Positions 9,306 to 13,548 of a stretch of 13,548 nucleotides of DNA are shown here, piece by piece. The notes under the pieces are model-generated. The model made no database searches, was not told the DNA's origin, and worked only from the letters and a program-made list of their open reading frames with translations. The DNA is from CALVGQ01 sp964369385 (GTDB lineage Bacteria > Bacillota_I > Bacilli_A > Erysipelotrichales > Erysipelotrichaceae). A program made the translations under genes and the position numbers. The DNA is taken from the NCBI GenBank assembly GCA_964369385.1, contig CAYJEY010000032.1, forward strand, positions 1-13,548, read 5' to 3'. Within the stretch, counting starts at the first letter, position 1. Each line of letters begins with the position of its first letter.

Positions 9306-12181
9306 CCATTTTTATGTATTGAAGTAATATCATATAAATCGTTAAAGTAGTAACTATCTTCACTTCCATCAGCATTCGTAACAATTGTATGCCCACTTAA
9401 ATACGCAATACTTGATGAATTTCCATTTCCGTCTACTTGTGTAAGCACTCGCCCATCAGCATCATAAGTATTTGCCATCATGGTTTGACCATTTTTATCT
9501 GTGATTGATAATAAATAGTTGTTTGCATCATAATGATATGTTGTTACTTCATTTCTAGTGTCGATATATTTAATAAGATTATGATTTCCATCATACTCGT
9601 AACGAGTAAAGTTTCCTGAAGGCAAAATTACCTTTCCTACAAGGTTTTGTTCATTATATTCGAACTGAATTGTTTGATATCCAATTTGTGCACTTATAAT
9701 CTGGCCATATTCATTATACTGTATTGTTGTAGTGTACCCATCTTCTCTAACAAGTTGGCTTAAATATCCATACGAGTCATAAATATATGTGTCTTTGGTT
9801 TCTAAGTCTACTACAGTTACTTGATCACCATTCAATGTGACTTTCATATTATCGCTTACATTTGCAAGATAGTCCTCACCAGATTTTTCAAATTCAAAAA
9901 TTTTACCATCACCTAGGAACATTAAAATATTATCATTCTTGTCGTATGAAATATAACTCTCTAACAAAGTAGTAAACCCATTCCCAAACATATTGGAAAT
10001 ACGTGGACTCATTGAATTATAATACCTAACAAAATCAATCTGAGCTGCATCCTGTAAACTGAAATCTATATCTTCATAATAGTAGTTACCTGTTGTTGAA
10101 TTAATTGGGTCTAAGATTGAACACGACCCATAGGAGCAATATGGACCTAAATTTACGTACTCTGCTTGATAGATAACTGTTCTTAATGGTGGTGTGTAGA
10201 CATCTTTTGATACTTTTGGATTGTTAGCAGCTAAACGAATAAATAACTCATCACCTTCAACTACTTTATCACTTGTCAAATTATTATCGAATTTTATTGT
10301 ATCGATCGAAACACCATAGTATCCAGCAATACTTTTAAGATTATCTCCTAATTTAACTTCATATCGTATAAATCCATCTGTTTTATAGTTAACTGTGCTT
10401 TCACCACTGGTATGTTGTACCCTAACATCATACTCATATGGTACATCCTTCTCAAGACTTAAATAATCATTGATGTAAGGTGTTGTATAATTAACATCTG
10501 ACTTTATATGCGTTTGTACTCCTGCTTGAGGATTGGTAATGAATATAGGATTGACAAACATTTTGTCACTCTCATTTGAGTAATTTGTCTTTAATATACT
10601 CGTTTCTCCCTTTTCAACTAAGTCAAAAATAACACGACTACTTGGTTTTGCAATGCCGTCAAAACTAAATTGACTTACTTGGTTTAAGCCTGTTGAGTAA
10701 ACTCTCATTTCTGTATCAAATGTATTAATATCTAAATTTGGGTCTACATCATATGCATCTCGATATACTACTGTCAATGAAGGTAGAAAATTAGGATTAT
10801 GTTCACTCGCTAACGCAACACCAATAATTGATTCATTTTCTGCAGACAGTTCAATTACTGCTCCTGAACCATTGTATACTGCTTGTATATAAGAAGTTAC
10901 ATCAAAATTACGATATCCAGTTCCTGCATCAACATAAGTGTATCCAATATTATTAATAGATGGCCGACCATTCCAAGTACAAAGGCTTGGATGTGTATCA
11001 ATTGTTGACATACCAATATATACACCATTTCCACTACTTGGTTCTGGTTGTTTTTTATACAAAGATAAATGTGCACTTTCAATTAACTTATCTGGCCCCA
11101 AATTTAATTCGTTTACCTTGATATATGTTCTTGCTACACCAAAATCATCCACTACCCAAAAATTTGCATTCCCAACAAACAAGTCCTCATATTGACTTAC
11201 TCTATTCGGTTGCAATTGACGGCTATAACCAGTCGTTACACTGATTTGCGCTGTTTGATTACTCATTCGTGATGACATTTGAATTGGATAAACCTGTTCA
11301 ATACTATTTACTGATTCACTTAATAAGGTAATATTAACATGCACTTTACCATCAATAATCTCATATGATGTTTCACTTATTTTAGAATTTGTTCGACTAG
11401 TTGGTAATACGTATGCGTAAACAAGCTGATCTCCATTCTTAAATAGAAGTACATCTTCATCTTCAACAACATTTAATCCCATTGCATTAATTTGATATGA
11501 TATTTGATTTTGGCTAATCGGACCATTGATATAGAACATTGTGTCTATACTCGAATAACCTACAATCACTTCCATATCAATATTCTCATGTATCTCACTG
11601 TACAGTATTACATTACCCTGTACGTCAATATTATCAGTATTCCCATGTTGTTGGATGACAATACTTCCTTCCTCATCAAACATTGCTATGTGATTATCCT
11701 GCAGCATAAACTGGTAGTGACCCTTAGTATTCATATAGCTTGCACTCACAGGTGTACCTTCGTTCGATAATAAACTCATAGGTTCAACTTCTAGCAAAGT
11801 ATTATCAACTTCTACAAAAGTCTCATTTTCTAATACATGAATCGGTTCAAAGAAAATTTCAGTAATATAGGTACCATCATTTTGTTGAAAAGTCTTCGTA
11901 TTTTCCGTTCTCAACTCTTCAATTTCATTATTACTATCATCACTTAAATCTTGCTGAAAACTAATTGCATTTTTTGTGATAACTCCAACAGTTGAATCTA
12001 ACTGTAATTCTTGATTCAATTCAATCTTTTGTTCATAATCAAGGTATTTCCCAACTGTATTAACTTGATGAATTTTTTGTGATTCATCGGCTAACAAATT
12101 CATAGGAGCACTCAATGCATCAAATATCAAAAGAGCTGCTAAAGCCCCTGAATAAATTCTTCTTTTCTGTCTACGCTTCAT
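9306..12181 (-). CDS. WapA-like secreted RHS protein, N-terminal third (3' end at assembly gap)
   Basis: About 959 residues precede the gap. Residues 1-31 form a Sec signal peptide: MKRRQKRR, a hydrophobic core and a likely cut near LLA-DES. Residues about 320-475 resemble a DNRLRE domain (DVTSYIQAVYNGSG, PSLTVVYRD), a wall-associated module also common before RHS regions. Residues about 607-650 form a LysM domain (YEVKLGDNLKSIAGYYGVS), which binds peptidoglycan. From about 689 comes the RHS N-terminal domain (DPINSTTGNYYYEDIDFSL), and from about 797 the YD repeats begin and continue across the gap. The protein should be exported and held in the Gram-positive wall. The ATG overlaps the end of the upstream gene by 11 bases, with GGGGG at 12195-12191 as ribosome binding site. 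It and 3337-9295 are almost certainly one gene. Confidence 0.93.
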
Positions 12182-12611
12182 CTTGCTTGTCCCCCACTAG
12201 ATTTTGATATTCAATTAAAACCTTTTCAAGCATGTCAATCTGCTCAATTCCTTGTTCTTCTCTAAATACTATTAACTGATTCAATAACTGAAGATGTAAC
12301 TCTAGAATTTCGTCTTCATTATGTATGTCAATATCATTTTCAAGCATTTCTTTTTGATCTTCAAATCTAGCAATCATTAAGTCTAACTCAGCAAACCAAA
12401 CTTGACTACAATAATCTGCACGTTTTAATAAGTCGATAAGCTCTCTTATATTTGCATTAATCCAGATATTTGGATTTTTAATTACTTCTTCAGCTGTTGG
12501 TTGGTCTAACTGATCATCAACATTAGAACCTACTCCACATGCCCTTATTAATAAAACAATAATTACAACTATGATAACAATAAAAATATAACGATATTTA
12601 AATTTAGTCAT
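12171..12611 (-). CDS. Small membrane-anchored or lipoprotein-like protein of unknown function
   Basis: The 146-residue product has a basic start (MTKFKYRYIF), a strongly hydrophobic stretch (IVIIVVIIVLLI) and then RACGVGSN. The Cys could be lipidated, but Arg at the -2 position is unusual for a lipobox, so a plain N-terminal membrane anchor is equally possible. The rest is acidic and mostly helical (EMLENDIDIHNEDEILELH) and should lie outside the membrane. I do not recognise the family. The start at 12611 is chosen because AAGGGG (12624-12619) lies seven bases upstream; the in-frame ATGs further upstream at 12617 and 12644 lack good spacing. The stop overlaps the RHS start, so the two are translationally coupled, and this is the first gene of the unit. 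A role in export, anchoring or folding of the RHS protein is a guess from position. Confidence 0.8.
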   Translation of the reverse strand: MTKFKYRYIFIVIIVVIIVLLIRACGVGSNVDDQLDQPTAEEVIKNPNIWINANIRELIDLLKRADYCSQVWFAELDLMIARFEDQKEMLENDIDIHNEDEILELHLQLLNQLIVFREEQGIEQIDMLEKVLIEYQNLVGDKQDEA

Positions 12612-12711
12612 TTCCATTCCCCTTCTGCATTTTACCTTAAACAAAGACTATTTAAATATCAGCAAACTAAAACTTTTTCCATTTTATCCCTTTTCCCCCC
12701 TCGTAAGGATG

Positions 12712-12741
12712 ATTTTATCACGAAAAATATATTCGTTTCAA
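12712..12741 (-). promoter_or_regulatory. Likely promoter of the RHS unit
   Basis: On the minus strand TTGAAA (12741-12736) and TAAAAT (12717-12712) are separated by 18 bases, and TGA immediately before the second box gives an extended -10. It lies about 100 bases upstream of the first start codon and downstream of the tRNA terminators, so the unit has its own promoter. The assignment is by consensus only. Confidence 0.55.
12720..12736. promoter_or_regulatory. Inverted repeat within the promoter spacer
   Basis: ACGAA and TTCGT, separated by seven bases, form a symmetrical site lying between the -35 and -10 boxes. A regulator bound here would block the promoter. The arms are only five bases long in AT-rich DNA, so chance is possible. 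Confidence 0.25.
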
Positions 12742-12846
12742 GTTGTAATAAATAATTTTGATAATCAAATGAACTTATTTTTTCTACTACATAATATAAT
12801 CACGTAATGTAAAATTTAAATAATTATTCATAAGAAACTGTTGTGA

Positions 12847-12877
12847 TTAATTTAAAACCATATGCATCACCTCCTTT
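12847..12877 (-). promoter_or_regulatory. Perfect Shine-Dalgarno with a four-codon ORF (inner copy)
   Basis: This is the counterpart of 1666-1696 with identical bases: AAAGGAGGTGAT, eight bases after GGAGG an ATG, and M-V-L-N-stop. It lies after both terminators of the tRNA operon and before the RHS promoter, so it would be transcribed only by readthrough. Confidence 0.4.
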
Positions 12878-12882
12878 ATATG

Positions 12883-12911
12883 AAAAAAAGGAAAAGATTC
12901 TAACTTTTCCT
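12883..12911 (-). terminator. Second tandem terminator of the tRNA operon
   Basis: The same AGGAAAAG/CTTTTCCT hairpin with a T run as in the outer copy. It would catch transcripts that pass the first terminator and so insulate the RHS unit from the highly expressed tRNA operon. Confidence 0.7.
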
Positions 12912-12971
12912 ACCTTAATATGATTTGGATATCTATCATTACTGTTGATCAGTGTAAATCTGCAAAACATT

Positions 12972-12995
12972 AAAAAACGCCCATTTCTAGGCGTT
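12972..12995 (-). terminator. Main intrinsic terminator of the tRNA operon
   Basis: AACGCC/GGCGTT stem, extendable by one pair, with a six-base loop and a T run on the minus strand. It is about 35 bases beyond the CCA end of tRNA-Phe, which is a usual distance for the end of a tRNA operon. Confidence 0.88.
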
Positions 12996-13028
12996 ATTTA
13001 ACACGATATCTATCGCGGCGTGTTTAAA

Positions 13029-13104
13029 TGGTGGTTCCGGCCGGAATCGAACCGGCGACACATGGATTTTCAGTCCATTGCTCTACCGACTGAGCTACAG
13101 AACC
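13029..13104 (-). tRNA. tRNA-Phe (anticodon GAA)
   Basis: A 76-base cloverleaf with encoded CCA. The acceptor pairs GGTTCTG with CGGAACC, the anticodon loop is CTGAAAA and the T arm is GCCGG-TTCGATT-CCGGC. It is the last gene of the operon, and the 234-bp repeat begins within its CCA end. Confidence 0.96.
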
Positions 13105-13106
13105 AT

Positions 13107-13183
<77 letters not shown>

Positions 13184-13207
13184 ATGTATATGAATATTAA
13201 ATTTTAA

Positions 13208-13298
13208 TGGCGGAGGAACTGGGATTCGAACCCAGGCGCCAGTTTCCCGACCTACCGGTTTTCAAGACCGGACCCTTCAACCACTTGGGTATTCCTCC
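13208..13298 (-). tRNA. tRNA-Ser (anticodon TGA)
   Basis: A 91-base gene with encoded CCA. The acceptor is GGAGGAA/TTCCTCC with discriminator G, the anticodon loop is CTTGAAA, and the long variable arm typical of serine tRNAs is present. Confidence 0.96.
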
Positions 13299-13312
13299 AT
13301 ATTAATTTATTT

Positions 13313-13389
13313 TGGTGGACCCTGTAGGACTCGAACCTACGACCAACCGGTTATGAGCCGGTAGCTCTAACCAACTGAGCTAAGGGTCC
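13313..13389 (-). tRNA. tRNA-Ile2 (anticodon CAT, lysidine type)
   Basis: A 77-base cloverleaf with encoded CCA; acceptor GGACCCT/AGGGTCC; anticodon loop CTCATAA. The body closely follows the Bacillota tRNA-Ile2 sequence, whose anticodon C is converted to lysidine by TilS to read AUA. Automated tools often label it Met. It is told apart from the true Met tRNAs in the same operon by its acceptor and T arm (GTAGG-TTCGAGT-CCTAC). Confidence 0.88.
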
Positions 13390-13410
13390 CTATCGTAACC
13401 GAATCATAAA

Positions 13411-13487
13411 TGGTAGCGAGAGTGGGACTCGAACCCACGACCTTCCGGGTATGAACCGAACGCTCTAGCCAACTAAGCTACCTCGCC
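13411..13487 (-). tRNA. Elongator tRNA-Met (anticodon CAT)
   Basis: A 77-base cloverleaf with encoded CCA and anticodon loop TTCATAC, as in Bacillota elongator Met tRNAs. The acceptor GGCGAGG/TCTCGCT contains two G-U pairs, one of them at the top of the stem, which is slightly unusual. Confidence 0.92.
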
Positions 13488-13497
13488 AGTTATTAAA

Positions 13498-13548
13498 TGG
13501 TCGGGAAGACAGGATTCGAACCTGCGACCCCCTGGTCCCAAACCAGGT
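13498..13548 (-). tRNA. tRNA-Pro (anticodon TGG), 5' part outside the window
   Basis: The 3' part of a tRNA with encoded CCA, T arm GCAGG-TTCGAAT-CCTGT and anticodon loop TTTGGGA. The acceptor 3' strand is CTTCCCG with discriminator A. The D arm and 5' acceptor strand lie beyond the right edge. Confidence 0.93.

Larger units (their letters stand above)
12797..13030. repeat. 234-bp direct repeat, inner copy beside tRNA-Phe
   Basis: This copy begins within the CCA end of the tRNA-Phe gene and is 226/234 identical to 1616-1849. The eight differences are all single-base substitutions, and the main terminator stems are unchanged. It is the natural terminator region of the tRNA operon, which makes it the likelier ancestral copy. 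It also carries, at 12877-12847, the same strong Shine-Dalgarno-like motif and four-codon frame. Confidence 0.95.

Noticed and set aside
10938..11195. An 85-codon plus-strand ORF, plus other short plus-strand frames opposite the RHS gene
   Set aside because: These lie opposite confidently recognised DNRLRE and YD-repeat coding sequence and lack start signals; they are shadows.

Overview
The window is AT-rich, and every convincing gene lies on the minus strand. The tRNA sequences (encoded CCA, Bacillota-style initiator and Ile2 tRNAs), the AGGAGG-type ribosome binding sites, the simple hairpin-plus-U terminators and a WapA-like secreted RHS protein point to a low-GC Bacillota (Firmicutes) chromosome. 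I cannot name the genus from this sequence.

Layout in the direction of transcription (right to left): (1) 13548-13029 is the 3' end of a tRNA operon: Pro(UGG, cut by the window edge), elongator Met, Ile2(CAU), Ser(UGA), initiator fMet and Phe(GAA). (2) 13030-12797 is a 234-bp block that starts at the CCA end of tRNA-Phe and holds a hairpin and two tandem intrinsic terminators. (3) A promoter at 12741-12712 precedes a three-gene unit: a 146-residue membrane-anchored or lipoprotein-like protein, a giant secreted RHS/YD-repeat protein of at least about 2,940 residues, and a 470-residue ankyrin plus leucine-rich-repeat protein. The RHS gene is cut by ten undetermined bases at 9296-9305. The two halves are in different frames only because of the placeholder length, and one continuous gene is restored if the true gap is a multiple of three. 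(4) 1849-1616 is a second copy of the 234-bp block, 226 of 234 bases identical with no indels, serving as terminator of the RHS unit. (5) A further terminator, an intact-looking IS4-like DDE transposase (1493-261) and the first 13 codons of another gene leaving the left edge complete the window.

Functional reading: this is a polymorphic-toxin locus. The RHS protein has a signal peptide, a DNRLRE-like domain, LysM, an RHS N-terminal domain, a very long YD-repeat shell, the conserved RHS core and then a 429-residue variable tip. The tip contains a hydrophobic pretoxin-like segment and an AHH-type nuclease-like end. The ankyrin/LRR gene, whose ribosome binding site overlaps the toxin stop codon, sits where the immunity gene is expected. 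The small membrane protein is translationally coupled to the start of the toxin and is an unrecognised accessory. The whole unit lies between two copies of the tRNA-operon terminator block, which suggests it was acquired or duplicated beside tRNA-Phe and could be lost by recombination between the copies. No integrase is visible.
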